Source: Cyclobacteriaceae bacterium (GTDB lineage: Bacteria; Bacteroidota; Bacteroidia; Cytophagales; Cyclobacteriaceae). Taken from it: 64,000 nucleotides of DNA. The position numbers and the translations under genes were made by a program. Below, piece after piece: positions 16,385-24,896 of this stretch; the stretch's first letter is position 1; the number at the start of each line of letters is the position of its first letter. A model generated the notes under the pieces. The model was not told where the DNA came from. It did not search any database and saw only the letters and a program-made list of their open reading frames with translations. The stretch is taken from NCBI GenBank assembly GCA_019638395.1, contig JAHBTX010000004.1, forward strand, positions 494,411-558,410, given 5' to 3'.

Positions 16385-17620
16385 ATGAAAAATTTAAAAG
16401 ATAATCTCACGCTAAGCCCTTCTCCCTGCGAGAGAAGGGTTGGGATGAGGCTGCTATTTCTTCCTGCGCTCTTTTTGCCTGGCGTTTTGCAAGCCCAGAG
16501 TTTCGCAGGAGAAATCCACAGCCTGCAAAGTGTCTTGGACCAGCTATACAGTGACATGCTGCCCTTGTGCAGTAAACTGATCGGGGTTGGCCGGGGACTG
16601 GCCGGCTTTGCAGCGCTGTGGTATATTTCTTCACGGGTATGGCGGCATCTCGCCAACGCTGAACCCATTGATTTTTATCCATTGCTGCGGCCATTCGCAC
16701 TCGGGTTCTGCATCCTGATTTTTCCCTGGGTGATCGCGCTCATGAATGGTATTCTCAAACCTACCGTGACCGGCACCGCGGCTATGGTCACCGGTTCCAA
16801 CAATGCCATCGCGTACTTACTCAAACTCAAAGAAGATGCCATTCGCAAAACTCCAGCGTGGCAAATGTATGTAGGCGCTGCCGGTGAAGGAGATCGTGAC
16901 AAATGGTATCGCTACACGCATCCGGACGGAACCGGTGAAGGAACACTGGACGGCATCGGCAATGACATCAAGTTCGCAATGGCCAAAGCATCTTACAATT
17001 TTCGGAATTCCGTCAAGCAATGGATGAGTGAAGTCCTTCATATCATATATGAGGCAGCAGCCCTTTGCATCAATACACTTCGCACATTTTACCTCATCGT
17101 ACTCGCTATTCTCGGCCCGCTGGTATTTGGCTTTGCAGTCTTTGACGGATTCCAACACACACTCACCGTTTGGATCGCCCGGTATATCAGTGTTTTTCTT
17201 TGGCTTCCGGTAGCCAATATTTTCGGAGGCATCATCGGGAAGATTCAGGAAAATATGCTCCGCATTGACATTCAGCAGATCGCCCGGTACGGAGATACTT
17301 TTTTCAGTGCTACGGATACAGCTTATCTGATCTTCCTCGTGATCGGCATTGTTGGATACTTCACCGTACCCAGTGTGGCCAACTACATTATCCATGCCGG
17401 GGGCGGCTATGCATTGCTCACCAAGTCAAGCAACGTACTGACCGGAGGTGCCAGCACCGTCCTTTCAACTACAACGGGAGCAGCCGGTGCAGGATTCGCA
17501 GCTACCGCACATGCTATTGAACGCTACCGTGATTCTATTCAATCAGGAAGCAATCAGAACCAAAGCCAAACCAAATCCTGGGGTGGTTACACACATGATA
17601 AACTTTCGGGCAAAACCTAA
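16385..17620 (+). CDS. traJ: TraJ, VirB6-like polytopic membrane protein
   Basis: VirB6-type channel component. Several hydrophobic segments (for example VIALMNGIL, FYLIVLAILGPLVFGFAVF and YLIFLVIGIVGYFTVPSVAN) are followed by a Gly/Ala/Thr-rich stretch and a Gln/Ser-rich tail, as in TraJ of CTnDOT-like elements. The start is uncertain. The frame is open from 16364, ATG 16385 gives MKNLKDNL ahead of a translated REP-like repeat (LSPSPCERRVG), and ATG 16445, which lies inside the repeat, would give a clean signal peptide MRLLFLPALFLPGVLQAQ. I give 16385 because the repeat looks inserted into an older signal sequence, but 16445 is a real alternative. A GACTA spacer separates it from traK. Confidence 0.88.
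   Translation: MKNLKDNLTLSPSPCERRVGMRLLFLPALFLPGVLQAQSFAGEIHSLQSVLDQLYSDMLPLCSKLIGVGRGLAGFAALWYISSRVWRHLANAEPIDFYPLLRPFALGFCILIFPWVIALMNGILKPTVTGTAAMVTGSNNAIAYLLKLKEDAIRKTPAWQMYVGAAGEGDRDKWYRYTHPDGTGEGTLDGIGNDIKFAMAKASYNFRNSVKQWMSEVLHIIYEAAALCINTLRTFYLIVLAILGPLVFGFAVFDGFQHTLTVWIARYISVFLWLPVANIFGGIIGKIQENMLRIDIQQIARYGDTFFSATDTAYLIFLVIGIVGYFTVPSVANYIIHAGGGYALLTKSSNVLTGGASTVLSTTTGAAGAGFAATAHAIERYRDSIQSGSNQNQSQTKSWGGYTHDKLSGKT
16417..16450 (+). repeat. REP-like palindrome, copy 4, in the traJ 5' end
   Basis: Stem cccttctc / gagaaggg (16417-16424, 16432-16439) with a 7-base loop, then ttgggatgagg. The tail contains an in-frame ATG (16445) that begins a signal-peptide-like sequence. The copy is in frame with traJ. 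Confidence 0.7.
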
Positions 17621-17621
17621 A

Positions 17622-17703
17622 CGCTTGACGGTGGACCAACAAACTATGGACTATCGCCTGACAAACCATCGTCTCAATGACTATCAACTAACTCACGACT
17701 AAT
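17622..17703 (+). repeat. GACTA-rich spacer, copy 3
   Basis: Starts cgcttgacg after the traJ stop and continues aactatggactatcgcctgac with repeated gactatc/aactaac units up to the traK ATG. Its opening is shared with the spacer after traN (21596-21660). Confidence 0.6.
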
Positions 17704-17706
17704 AAA

Positions 17707-18324
17707 ATGTTCCAGCAACTCCGAAATATCGATTCCGCCTTCAAACACATTCGCCTGTTTTCACTGGTGCTCATCATCAGTTGTGTCGTGATGGTATGCT
17801 TTACGCTGTACAAAAGTTTTCAACTGATCAATCAGGCTGAACAACGAATTTATATCCTCTCCAATGGCAAAGCCCTCGAAGCCTGGTCAGCAGAGCGAAA
17901 GGATAACATCCCCGTGGAGGCGCGTGATCATGTGCGGATGTTTCACCATCACTTCTTTACCCTTGATCCGGATGACAAAGTTATTCAGGCCAACATCAAG
18001 AAGGCTTTGTACCTGGCAGATGAATCTGCCAAACGCCAATATGATAACCTGAAAGAGAACCGCTACTACTCCAATATTATTTCCGGAAACATCAGCCAGG
18101 AAATTACACTGGATAGTATTCGCATTGATACGGAAATGTATCCCTTCTACTTCCGCTGTTTTGCGCATCAGAAGTTAATCCGCACTACATCCATCGTAAC
18201 CCGTAGTTTGATAACGGAAGGCTATCTGCGTAATGTTTCCCGCTCAGATCATAACCCGCACGGCTTCCTGATTGAAAAGTGGAACACATTGGAAAATAAA
18301 GACATCAAAACAGAAATGCGCTAA
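17707..18324 (+). CDS. traK: TraK, VirB8-like bitopic conjugation protein
   Basis: The 205-residue product has a short cytoplasmic N-terminus, one transmembrane helix (about 19-38, LFSLVLIISCVVMVCFTLY), and a soluble periplasmic domain containing ARDHVRMFHHHFFTLDPDD and YYSNIISGNISQEI, standard TraK signatures. VirB8-like proteins nucleate the channel at the inner membrane and touch VirB10-like TraM. Length and order are typical. Confidence 0.94.
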   Translation: MFQQLRNIDSAFKHIRLFSLVLIISCVVMVCFTLYKSFQLINQAEQRIYILSNGKALEAWSAERKDNIPVEARDHVRMFHHHFFTLDPDDKVIQANIKKALYLADESAKRQYDNLKENRYYSNIISGNISQEITLDSIRIDTEMYPFYFRCFAHQKLIRTTSIVTRSLITEGYLRNVSRSDHNPHGFLIEKWNTLENKDIKTEMR

Positions 18325-18365
18325 CACGCATACCATCCCATTAGTAACAAGTAACCCAAAAGATA

Positions 18366-18791
18366 ATGACTATGAACAAGACCAAAGAAAAAGTAAAAGA
18401 CTGGTTTACCAGGGCAGGTCAGGCAGTCGCCAACAAACTCAACCATTGGATCAATCCGCTTTCCCTGACAACAAAAAAGAAGGGACTCATCGTGATTGGT
18501 TTGCTAACCGGCATGGTGTGCGCGTTGCTCGTGATCCATGCATTCTATAGCAAAGAGGTTTCCCCTGTTCTCCACGTAGATACCATATCCACACCGGGGC
18601 AGAGAAGTTCGGTTGCCAAACCTGATGTGGATTCAGAACGCACCATCAGAGATAAGTATAACCGGATGATGCACTTCAAACAACTCATAGACAAGCTCTC
18701 ATCCGGTGACACCTGTGTCCGGGACAGCCTGCTTCGTACCTACCCTGAATTAGCGGACAGTCTGAACACGCTCTTAAAAAAGTATTACTAA
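18366..18791 (+). CDS. Small bitopic conjugation protein (TraL-like position)
   Basis: The 141-residue product has a basic N-terminus, one transmembrane helix (about 40-59, GLIVIGLLTGMVCALLVIHA) and a periplasmic tail with DSERTIRDKYNRMMHFKQLI. It sits where TraL is found in CTnDOT-like operons, between traK and traM, and has similar topology. Identity is by position and shape only. Start could be the third codon (MNKTKEKVKD). Confidence 0.65.
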   Translation: MTMNKTKEKVKDWFTRAGQAVANKLNHWINPLSLTTKKKGLIVIGLLTGMVCALLVIHAFYSKEVSPVLHVDTISTPGQRSSVAKPDVDSERTIRDKYNRMMHFKQLIDKLSSGDTCVRDSLLRTYPELADSLNTLLKKYY

Positions 18792-18809
18792 CTAATCTGA
18801 TTCAAAATC

Positions 18810-19058
18810 ATGCAAGGTCGTTTTAACAAACAACTCATTCCCGCTGGCAAATTGAAAGGAGAGTTGGAGGGTGAGTTTGAAGCAATGTATGTAGCCCGTG
18901 ATGTGGATGGAAAGCTATACCTGAATCGAAACCCGGAATACACACCGGATCGGTATAATCCTTCCAAAGGGTGGGAAGCCATTACACAAGCACAACTGGA
19001 TAACTACAAAAAAGAACTTCACTTCATTCCGCATAAACGAAAAAGACTTAAGCCTTAA
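18810..19058 (+). CDS. Small hypothetical protein in the tra operon
   Basis: The 82-residue basic protein has no signal peptide or membrane segment. It contains EAMYVARDVDGKLYLNRNPEY, resembling the 'MYIAANPQYKSLDVYDANM' segment of the DUF3945-like protein at 21698, which hints at a shared small domain. It lies in line between the TraL-like gene and traM with gaps of 18 and 31 bases, so it is probably translated. Confidence 0.6.
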   Translation: MQGRFNKQLIPAGKLKGELEGEFEAMYVARDVDGKLYLNRNPEYTPDRYNPSKGWEAITQAQLDNYKKELHFIPHKRKRLKP

Positions 19059-19089
19059 AAATATTTTTTAACCATTAAAAGCAAATGCA

Positions 19090-20403
19090 ATGAAAACACA
19101 TGCAGAGAAATTTTTACAACAGCGGAAGTTCTTCATGGTACTTCCCGCGCTGATCATGCCTTTCCTTACGTTGATCTTCTGGGCATTGGGCGGAGGTCAG
19201 GGCGTTCCGGCAGAAGCTAAACCAATGAACTGGGACGGTTTAAATCTATCGTTGCCCGATGCTCATTTTGATGAAAAGGAGATCTGGGACAAGCTCACCC
19301 TCTATGAAGTGGCCGCACGTGATTCAGCCAGGTACAGAGAAGCCCGTGAGAGTGATCCCTACTTTGATCTCATTGCCTTTACGGCTCAACATGAATTACG
19401 CGGGCAAGACAGCATTCCACCGGGCAATAAGCTCATCGATTCTTTCAAACAAAAAGACAGGCTTTCGGTTGATGCCAATGAAGATCGCGTGAATAAAAAG
19501 TTACAGGAACTCTATTCGGAAATAAATAAACCGGCAACTGCACCCGTAACCAGCAACCAGAAGCCAGCGACTAATTTATCCGATCCCCAATTCACTCAAG
19601 ACGTAGACCGCCTGGAGAAAATGATGGAACTCATGCAGGAAGATCCGGGCCTTGATCCTGAAATGCAACAACTTGAAAGTGTGCTGGAAAAAATTCTGGA
19701 CATCCAGCATCCGGAACGCATGAAAGAAAAACTCAAAACGCAAACCGTGCAGCAAAAAATAAATGCCTATTCGGTGCATGGTTTAGAGTCGGACGATAAC
19801 ATTTCACTTATCGGGCAACCACATGCTGCATCTCCGTTAGCAAGTCCACTGGATAGTATAAGGGCTACGCCATCACCATTTGCATCCCGCGCTATTCAAA
19901 ATGGATTTTATGGTTTGGAAGATGATCACACCTTTCACCCTGAAACGGAAAATGCAATTGCGGCCATCATTCACGATACGCAGGAACTCGTAGCGGGTGC
20001 CACCGTTAAAATGCGTTTGCAATACGCCATAACCATCAAAGGAAAAGTAATTCCAAAAGATCAATTTGTCTACGGCACATGTGCCATCAACGGGGAACGT
20101 CTCACCATTGAAATCAACTCCATTCGTGCTGAGAATTCCCTGCTACCTGTTTCGCTTGCCGTGTATGATCTTGATGGATTGGAGGGTATTTACATTCCCG
20201 GTGCCATCACGCGGGATGCGGCCAAACAAGCCAGTGAAAATGCGTTACAGAATATTCAACTCATGTCGCTTGATCCCACCATCGGGCAACAAGCAGCCAG
20301 TGCCGGTATCGAAGCGGCAAAAGGGTTGTTTAGTAAAAAAGCCAGGCTCATCAAGGTCACCGTCAAAGCGGGATACCAGATTTTGTTGATGGACAAAATA
20401 TAA
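19090..20403 (+). CDS. traM: TraM, VirB10-like conjugation protein
   Basis: The 437-residue product has an N-terminal transmembrane helix (about 16-34, FMVLPALIMPFLTLIFWAL), a long Pro/Asp/Glu-rich periplasmic linker, and a C-terminal beta-rich domain with GATVKMRLQYAITIKGKVIP and LPVSLAVYDLDGLEGIYIPG, characteristic of TraM. VirB10-like proteins span the periplasm and couple inner-membrane ATPases to the outer pore formed with TraN. Order and length are normal. Confidence 0.93.
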   Translation: MKTHAEKFLQQRKFFMVLPALIMPFLTLIFWALGGGQGVPAEAKPMNWDGLNLSLPDAHFDEKEIWDKLTLYEVAARDSARYREARESDPYFDLIAFTAQHELRGQDSIPPGNKLIDSFKQKDRLSVDANEDRVNKKLQELYSEINKPATAPVTSNQKPATNLSDPQFTQDVDRLEKMMELMQEDPGLDPEMQQLESVLEKILDIQHPERMKEKLKTQTVQQKINAYSVHGLESDDNISLIGQPHAASPLASPLDSIRATPSPFASRAIQNGFYGLEDDHTFHPETENAIAAIIHDTQELVAGATVKMRLQYAITIKGKVIPKDQFVYGTCAINGERLTIEINSIRAENSLLPVSLAVYDLDGLEGIYIPGAITRDAAKQASENALQNIQLMSLDPTIGQQAASAGIEAAKGLFSKKARLIKVTVKAGYQILLMDKI

Positions 20404-20578
20404 AGACTTGCAAAACGCATAATTCAAGTATGAGTAGCATCACTGCCGTCTCTCATACCGATGCAGGCAGTAACAGAATCCGGATTGAATATACTGGTGT
20501 CCCGGTAGCTACGCGGTCAGCAGGTATCAGCCCTTCATTGGGTTTACGTAAAACTTTTGTTACCACATTTAAACCATT

Positions 20579-20668
20579 ATGCATATGCTGGCATTCTTAG
20601 GTGCGCTCTTCGGAGCAGTGGTCACTACGGTGACACACTTCTGGCCCCTGCTGATTTTCCTGCTGTAG
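20579..20668 (+). CDS. Candidate 29-residue membrane micropeptide
   Basis: The ORF starts MHMLAFLGALFGAVVTTV and ends with WPLLIFLL and a TAG stop. It is hydrophobic throughout, enough for one membrane helix. It lies between traM and traN on the same strand and ends 21 bases before a strong hairpin. No family is recognised, and such short ORFs arise by chance, so evidence is limited to position, hydrophobicity and a clean start/stop. Confidence 0.35.
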   Translation: MHMLAFLGALFGAVVTTVTHFWPLLIFLL

Positions 20669-20689
20669 GAAATAGGGCCCAACAAAATT

Positions 20690-20712
20690 CCCCACGGTGA
20701 AAGACCGTGGGG
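20690..20712 (+). terminator. Hairpin between traM and traN
   Basis: ccccacggt and accgtgggg form a perfect 9-bp stem with a 5-base loop (gaaag). The bases after it (tcttatcc) are not T-rich, so it may be an attenuator or mRNA processing/stability element rather than a strong terminator. Confidence 0.5.
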
Positions 20713-20761
20713 TCTTATCCACTTTTAAATAAGTAGTCACACATCATAAAATTTATGTCAT

Positions 20762-21598
20762 ATGTTGAATAAACTTTACCGGTCGCTTGTCATCATGGGT
20801 ATTCTTAGCATCGGATACAACCATGCACAAACGCCATTAGCATCACACACACTTGAAATCACGTTTAACAAAACGTCCAGCGTCATCTTTCCGGCTGTCA
20901 TCAAATCAGTTGATAAAGGAAGCCGCGATGTGCTCGCTCAAAAAGCCAGAGGTCTGGAGAATGTCCTGCAGCTCAAGGCCGCTCGTGAAAACTTCCCGGA
21001 AACCAATCTCACCGTCATTACTTCGGATGGGACAATTCATGAATTCATTATTCAGTACGCAAGACAACCGGATCAGCAAGTTCTGATCCTGGAAGCTCCA
21101 ACCAGTGCCACAAAAAAAGACGCCATCCGGGAGGCCCTGATCTTTCAGGCGGAGATGACGGAATCAGAAATGGAGCGATATGCTAAAGCCATCACGCAGA
21201 CAAGAAAGCCACTGCTGCCGCTCCGGGACAAAGACCACAAGATCACGCTTACGCTCAATAGTATTCACATCCGGGATAATGTAATCTTTTATCACATCGG
21301 CATGAAGAACCAATCCAACATCAATTACGATGTGGACTTTCTCAGGTTCTTCATTCGGGATCAGGTGAAAGTCAAACGTACCGCGTCTCAGGAAGTTTCT
21401 GTTACACCGCTCCATGTCTTTGGTGACGATAAACAAATTAAAGGCAACTCTACACAGGATATTGTATATGCCCTCGGCAAGTTTACCATTCCAAATGCCA
21501 AGCGGCTCGTGATTGAAATGCTTGAAAAGAATGGTGGAAGAAACGTGAAGCTCTCCATAAAAAACAAAACCATCGTAAATGCCCGGCTGATTGAATAA
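20762..21598 (+). CDS. traN: TraN, VirB9-like outer-membrane channel protein (DUF4138)
   Basis: The 278-residue product has a signal peptide (cleavage near residue 22, YNHAQ) and the DUF4138 pattern: LEITFNKTSSVIFPAVIKSV, then DKGSRDVLAQKARGLENVLQ near the N-terminus and a C-terminal domain with LNSIHIRDNVIFYHIGMKN and IDFLRFF-like segments. TraN is the VirB9 counterpart that with TraM forms the outer part of the channel. It ends the recognisable tra set. Confidence 0.95.
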   Translation: MLNKLYRSLVIMGILSIGYNHAQTPLASHTLEITFNKTSSVIFPAVIKSVDKGSRDVLAQKARGLENVLQLKAARENFPETNLTVITSDGTIHEFIIQYARQPDQQVLILEAPTSATKKDAIREALIFQAEMTESEMERYAKAITQTRKPLLPLRDKDHKITLTLNSIHIRDNVIFYHIGMKNQSNINYDVDFLRFFIRDQVKVKRTASQEVSVTPLHVFGDDKQIKGNSTQDIVYALGKFTIPNAKRLVIEMLEKNGGRNVKLSIKNKTIVNARLIE

Positions 21599-21660
21599 CG
21601 CTTGACGATCACAGCTGCCAGGAACTATGGACGATCGACTAATTGCTATGGACTAAAGAA
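21596..21660 (+). repeat. GACTA-rich spacer, copy 4
   Basis: Begins cgcttgacg, like the spacer at 17622, and continues with aactatggacgatcgactaa and ctatggactaaag. Non-coding. Confidence 0.6.
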
Positions 21661-21697
21661 TAAATCACACAATTGTCAACCAATAAACAATTAAGTT

Positions 21698-22498
21698 ATG
21701 AACGAAAAGAATTTGGAATACCTGAAAAAAGATCTGAAGTATTTAGGTTTTGGAGACAAGTTGAATGCTGATCTGGAAGCCCGGATCAAAGAACAACCGT
21801 CAGAATTTAAACTCCACATGACCGGTGAGTTCAATAAAGATAACCTCAAGGAGCGCGTGGACTACACCCTTGATTTCAAAAAGTCAGATAAGACGGATAA
21901 TTATTTTCTCAACCGGTATCAGGCCACACTGAAAAATGATGACCCTGCGCTTGAGAAAACACAGACGTTTTACATCAACAAAAATTCCGGCATCACAGCC
22001 AAGGAAGCATACAACCTGCTGGACGGCCGTGCAGTCAACAAAGACCTCAACACCAAAGAGGGCCAACCGTACAACGCCTGGGTGCAATTGGATTTTCAGG
22101 AAAAGGATAAAAACGACAACTACAAGGTGAAGCAATACCATCAGGGCTATGGTTATGATCTGGAAATGGTGATGGCCAAGTATCCAATCAAGGAACAACT
22201 TAACCCCGATGAGAAGTCCAAGGTGCTAAAGTCACTGGAAAAAGGAAACGTGACGCAAGTAACCTTTGCTAAACAAGGTGGAGAGGAAAAGATGTATATC
22301 GCAGCCAATCCACAGTACAAGTCTCTGGATGTCTATGATGCCAACATGAAACTACAATACCAGGGTGTGGAGAAAAAAGAATCCAAAGGCGAAGACAAAT
22401 CGCAGGAGAAAAAAGAAACTCAAAAACAGGATGTAGAAGAGGAGGGTGATACGAAGAAAGGAAAAAAGAGTTCTAAGCGAAAGGGGATTGGAGTTTAG
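21698..22498 (+). CDS. DUF3945/DUF4099-like conjugative-element protein
   Basis: This 266-residue soluble, highly charged protein has an N-terminal part (EYLKKDLKYLGFGDKLNADL) and repeated 'QFTKQGGEEKMYIAANPQYK'-style segments that match the DUF3945-type proteins common on Bacteroidota plasmids and conjugative elements. The last ~45 residues are a Lys/Glu/Asp-rich tail. It is thought to be cytoplasmic. Its molecular role is unknown. A clear terminator follows. Confidence 0.7.
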   Translation: MNEKNLEYLKKDLKYLGFGDKLNADLEARIKEQPSEFKLHMTGEFNKDNLKERVDYTLDFKKSDKTDNYFLNRYQATLKNDDPALEKTQTFYINKNSGITAKEAYNLLDGRAVNKDLNTKEGQPYNAWVQLDFQEKDKNDNYKVKQYHQGYGYDLEMVMAKYPIKEQLNPDEKSKVLKSLEKGNVTQVTFAKQGGEEKMYIAANPQYKSLDVYDANMKLQYQGVEKKESKGEDKSQEKKETQKQDVEEEGDTKKGKKSSKRKGIGV

Positions 22499-22513
22499 CA
22501 ACTCATGGTGCGG

Positions 22514-22546
22514 AAAGACCTGTCTGAATAAGGCAGGTCTTTTTTT
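22514..22546 (+). terminator. Rho-independent terminator after the DUF3945-like gene
   Basis: aaagacctg and caggtcttt form a perfect 9-bp stem around an 11-base loop, directly followed by a run of T. It marks the likely end of the tra transcript. Confidence 0.85.
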
Positions 22547-22813
22547 GGAGCATAGACACGCTATAGATTTAACCTGAAACCTGATCAGGTCCAGCCATTT
22601 CAACACCTGGACAATTCCACCCTATATCGAAAATAATATTTTAATTGTGTACATTCGGTCATTGACCAGATATAACCTTAGACAAGCTATCGCTTAGCGG
22701 AGTTGAATTCGTAAGCGCGAAACTGGAAGCATATTCAGAATCTCCACCTTAATATTAAACGGAATGAAACTTCTAATATTTCAAATCATAAATAAAAAAA
22801 CTCCTTCAGTTTT
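22547..22813 (+). other. AT-rich intergenic region, nothing recognised
   Basis: Together with the terminator this is a 315-base gap. It contains no convincing ORF, repeat or promoter match. Confidence 0.4.
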
Positions 22814-24193
22814 ATGAGAATCATGATTACGTTTTCTTTTCTGGTTCTATGTCAACCTGCGATATCTCAAGACTATCTTTCGCTCTTAAAGAAAATGGAA
22901 TTTGAATCAAGGAAATTTAAACAGGGTGCCGAAATTAAATTCATAGATTCAGATCCAACGGTTTGGAGCTATGAAGGATTTATCAATCTATACAACTATA
23001 AGTACGGCACCAAATTAGAACCCTCAATCTCCGGTCCATACGCACTTGAACAAACCATAAATACGATTTTCGGTGATAACCCGCCACCTGATTTGGTGGT
23101 GAATAAGAAGGTTTATGATCAGGTTATGACGCTCGAAAATGACATCAATTCACTTTATTCACAAATATTCATGCGCACGCAAGCAATCCGTGAGTTAAAG
23201 GGTATTAAACTTCCCATGGAGGAGTATATTATAAATACGCGGGAAGATGAATCAAATTATCCAAAAGAAAAGGAGCGCCTGAAAAAGACTTTTACAATTG
23301 ATCAACTCTCAGATCAAATTAAAAAACTAAAGCTGGACTCAGCAACCAGCCAAAATAATCTCAATGATCTGGTCATAAACAGATATCCCGTTTCATATAA
23401 TTACATACAACGAAAGGGCGTAAAAGACCGGAATCTTGTTCCCGTGGTTAACAAACCGGCACAGAACAAGTACGCAAAATGGTATGAGTCTGAACTAAAA
23501 ACAATTCAGGCAGAAATTAAAAACAAGTTTGCTGACGTGCCAAAAGAAATACTAACCGATTTGTTGGAAGCCAACCAAATGATCAATGAACACATGATGT
23601 TTATTGATAAATGGGATGAGCTAACCAGAGATAAGAAGAAGCTGTTTCAGCCGTCAGTAACCGGCTATGCTGCCGTGCGGTGGAAATGTGAAAAGATCTT
23701 AAAATTCAAAAATATAGCATCAATACAACCACTTGCCTTAAGTGCGGAAGCTTTAATGAATTATGTGGAGAACAATCGGAAATACTATTTGTTTTTCATG
23801 TTTATTTCTTCTTTAAATGAACGCATAGCAATCGTCAGGACTAACACGGAAACGATGGGCCTACCAATTGAAACAACTATGAAAGTTGTCGGTGAAATGA
23901 AAGAAATTGATTTTGGTCAACTCCAAGAGGATGAAGCAAAAGTTTTTCAAGGATTTACATTCACACGTATTTTGTTGGCGGGTTTCAGTAATCACAAGGG
24001 TTTGGATTTACTTCAAACGGAAATAATCGAAATATTCAAGTGCGGAGAAATTGATGCCTATGACCTCAAGGATTTCAATAGTGTAAGAGGGCTTAAGCGA
24101 CTCCAAATCAAATGTGGAAGCAACTGCAAATGCAAAATCAAGAATTTGAAAGATGTGCAGGGCAGTCTTACATTTGAAGTGGTTCAACTTTAA
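22814..24193 (+). CDS. Secreted protein of unknown function
   Basis: The 459-residue product has a signal peptide (MRIMITFSFLVLCQPAISQ; an ATG at 22823 is an alternative start) and a largely helical, Lys/Glu-rich body with possible coiled coil near residues 100-185 (LENDINSLYSQIF, LSDQIKKLKLDSATSQNNL). The end is Cys-rich (KCGSNCKCKIK). I recognise no family. It follows a terminator, so it has its own promoter, and it is accessory cargo in the element. Base composition is more AT-rich than the tra genes. Confidence 0.65.
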   Translation: MRIMITFSFLVLCQPAISQDYLSLLKKMEFESRKFKQGAEIKFIDSDPTVWSYEGFINLYNYKYGTKLEPSISGPYALEQTINTIFGDNPPPDLVVNKKVYDQVMTLENDINSLYSQIFMRTQAIRELKGIKLPMEEYIINTREDESNYPKEKERLKKTFTIDQLSDQIKKLKLDSATSQNNLNDLVINRYPVSYNYIQRKGVKDRNLVPVVNKPAQNKYAKWYESELKTIQAEIKNKFADVPKEILTDLLEANQMINEHMMFIDKWDELTRDKKKLFQPSVTGYAAVRWKCEKILKFKNIASIQPLALSAEALMNYVENNRKYYLFFMFISSLNERIAIVRTNTETMGLPIETTMKVVGEMKEIDFGQLQEDEAKVFQGFTFTRILLAGFSNHKGLDLLQTEIIEIFKCGEIDAYDLKDFNSVRGLKRLQIKCGSNCKCKIKNLKDVQGSLTFEVVQL

Positions 24194-24272
24194 TGAAAAA
24201 TTCACAGTCGCAAAAATTGATTTTTTAAAAGATCAGGTGGGTTTCCGCATCCATTAATCAAGTCATTGATTA

Positions 24273-24896
24273 ATGAAAATAACGCAAGGAGAGATGATCA
24301 AGAAATTCAATGCTGTCAACAACGAATTAACAGATGTCATCTATTCTCTTATTACCTCGCTTCAATGTGAGAAATACCGTCAGGTAGCAGACAGGATTGA
24401 ATTCTGCCTTCCTGATGCGGCGATCTTCAAAAAGCGTGATGACAAAGAAATAGTTGAGAAGGGTTTTGGTTCCTGCTTATTGAAATCCTACGGTATTGAT
24501 AACTGGGAGGTGTCGATTATTGTTAACATCAAAAATTGCCAACAGGCAAAGCTCACACCCCGCGAAATCACAGCCGTGATTTTGCATGAACTCGGACATA
24601 TTCTTAACGTGCCGGATTTGCCTGATGAACCAACCTTTGAGTTCTGTTTTATACATGGAATTCCATTTGACCACGCACTGCTGGAGCAAGTACAGGAGTC
24701 AAATAATCTCGCACGCGAGATGTACGCAGACTCCTATGCCATGCAGCATGGTTATGGCGCGGAATTGATAACCACGTTTCACAGACAAAATGAAAACTTT
24801 GACCAGAAAATTGGCTTCTGCCAGCAGCGCATTGAGCAAATCCAAAATCCGGAATGGCTGGGGGGGAAAACAATATCGATCAAAGGAAATTTTTGA
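24273..24896 (+). CDS. Putative zinc metallopeptidase (HExxH, M48-like)
   Basis: The 207-residue product contains HELGH at residues 105-109 in the context ITAVILHELGHIL, and downstream AREMYADSYA with E149 and D153 in the spacing of the third zinc ligand of M48-type gluzincins. There is no signal peptide or membrane helix, so it would act in the cytoplasm, unlike most M48 enzymes. It may be translationally linked to the secreted protein upstream (79-base gap). Substrate is unknown. Proteases next to unknown secreted or cytosolic cargo can be toxin or defence parts, but nothing here proves it. Confidence 0.7.
   Translation: MKITQGEMIKKFNAVNNELTDVIYSLITSLQCEKYRQVADRIEFCLPDAAIFKKRDDKEIVEKGFGSCLLKSYGIDNWEVSIIVNIKNCQQAKLTPREITAVILHELGHILNVPDLPDEPTFEFCFIHGIPFDHALLEQVQESNNLAREMYADSYAMQHGYGAELITTFHRQNENFDQKIGFCQQRIEQIQNPEWLGGKTISIKGNF

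Larger units (their letters stand above)
20404..20761 (+). other. traM-traN gap with a 29-codon ORF and a hairpin
   Basis: Unusually long for this operon. It holds a 29-codon hydrophobic ORF (20579-20668, listed separately), a 9-bp perfect hairpin (20690-20712), and an overlapping 56-codon ORF (20430-20600) that I do not trust. Nothing else was recognised. Confidence 0.5.

Noticed and set aside
16817-17395. 192-codon minus-strand frame opposite traJ
   Set aside because: Lies wholly antisense to a strong conserved gene and has no family resemblance.
20430-20600. 56-codon ORF between traM and traN
   Set aside because: No recognisable feature, overlaps the better 29-codon candidate, and has no partner signal.
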